Positions 33,852 to 34,013 of a stretch of DNA of 34,013 nucleotides are shown one piece after another (positions within the stretch are counted from its first letter, which is position 1; each line of letters opens with the position of its first letter). The position numbers and the translations under genes are program-made. A model generated the notes under the pieces. That model saw only the letters and a program-made list of their open reading frames with translations. It did not search any database and was not told the DNA's origin. Source of the DNA: Bacteroidota bacterium (lineage in GTDB: Bacteria; Bacteroidota; Bacteroidia; Bacteroidales; VadinHA17); the NCBI GenBank assembly GCA_011042635.1, contig DQWH01000190.1:1-34013 (forward strand), in the 5' to 3' direction.

Positions 33852-34013
33852 TTAATAATCGGGATTTTGCTCCAGATTGGGGTTGGCTCCGATATCGGCT
33901 GCCGGAATCGGGAAGAGGTCGTATTTGGCATCCACGGCCGTTCCTTCAGGCACTCCTCCTTTCCAGGGCCAGAGGTAATCGGTATCGCTGAATTTCCCGA
34001 ACCGGATCAGGTC
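33852..34013 (-). CDS. susD: SusD-like starch/nutrient-binding lipoprotein, C-terminal fragment
   Basis: The frame enters from the right edge and ends at a TAA (complement of 33852-33854), giving 53 residues. DLIRFGKFSDTDYLWPWKGG and the ending YDLFPIPAADIGANPNLEQN are the conserved tail of SusD/RagB proteins, which cap the SusC outer-membrane transporter and bind the glycan. SusC is expected further right. The start is outside the window. Confidence 0.92.
   Translation of the reverse strand, partial: DLIRFGKFSDTDYLWPWKGGVPEGTAVDAKYDLFPIPAADIGANPNLEQNPDY

Overview
The window comes from a chromosome of the phylum Bacteroidota, probably class Bacteroidia. The evidence is a SusD/SusE starch-utilisation operon, proteins with type IX secretion (T9SS) C-terminal domains, promoters of the TAnnTTTG type, starts without clear Shine-Dalgarno sites, and roughly 50% GC. 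No ribosomal RNA is present, so I do not name a genus.

Layout. (1) 1-362: the 3' end of a type I restriction HsdR gene, then a minus-strand tRNA-Arg(CCT) with its own terminator. (2) 454-2556: a large secreted protein whose C-terminus looks like two tandem tail-tube-like domains. (3) 2557-3022: a 466-base, mostly non-coding stretch holding a candidate small ORF and an array of four 12-bp-spaced palindromes. (4) 3023-8221, plus strand: a CvpA-like membrane protein, tyrS, then a surface-glycan group (Wzz-like chain-length protein, O-antigen ligase/polymerase, methyltransferase). (5) 8218-14375, minus strand: TolC, membrane-fusion adaptor, tsaB, a DUF3108 protein, efp and a GAF-SpoIIE phosphatase. 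(6) 14516-17138, plus strand: a YgjP-type metallopeptidase and a secreted YD-like repeat protein with a T9SS tail. (7) 17143-18012, minus strand: an unrecognised 289-residue protein.

(8) 18164-34013 is an alpha-glucan locus with two converging arms. The plus arm begins behind a LacI-type palindromic operator. It encodes an MFS sugar transporter, a GH65 maltose-phosphorylase-like enzyme, class II fructose-bisphosphate aldolase and, after a terminator-like hairpin, a membrane-anchored GH13 enzyme and a MalS-like GH13 lipoprotein. The minus arm enters from the right with the 3' end of susD, then a SusE-like starch-binding lipoprotein, a perfect 19-bp hairpin, a GH53 endo-galactanase lipoprotein, a SusA-like neopullulanase and a multidomain T9SS-exported GH13 amylase.

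Inferred working model: the T9SS amylase and the SusD/SusE surface complex capture and cut starch outside the cell. Periplasmic or membrane-bound GH13 enzymes shorten the oligosaccharides to maltose-sized sugars. The MFS protein imports these, GH65 phosphorolyses them and the aldolase feeds glycolysis. The GH53 enzyme does not fit a pure alpha-glucan pathway and is one of the more interesting features. The others are the tail-tube-like duplication, the 12-bp palindrome array and the enlarged MFS transporter.
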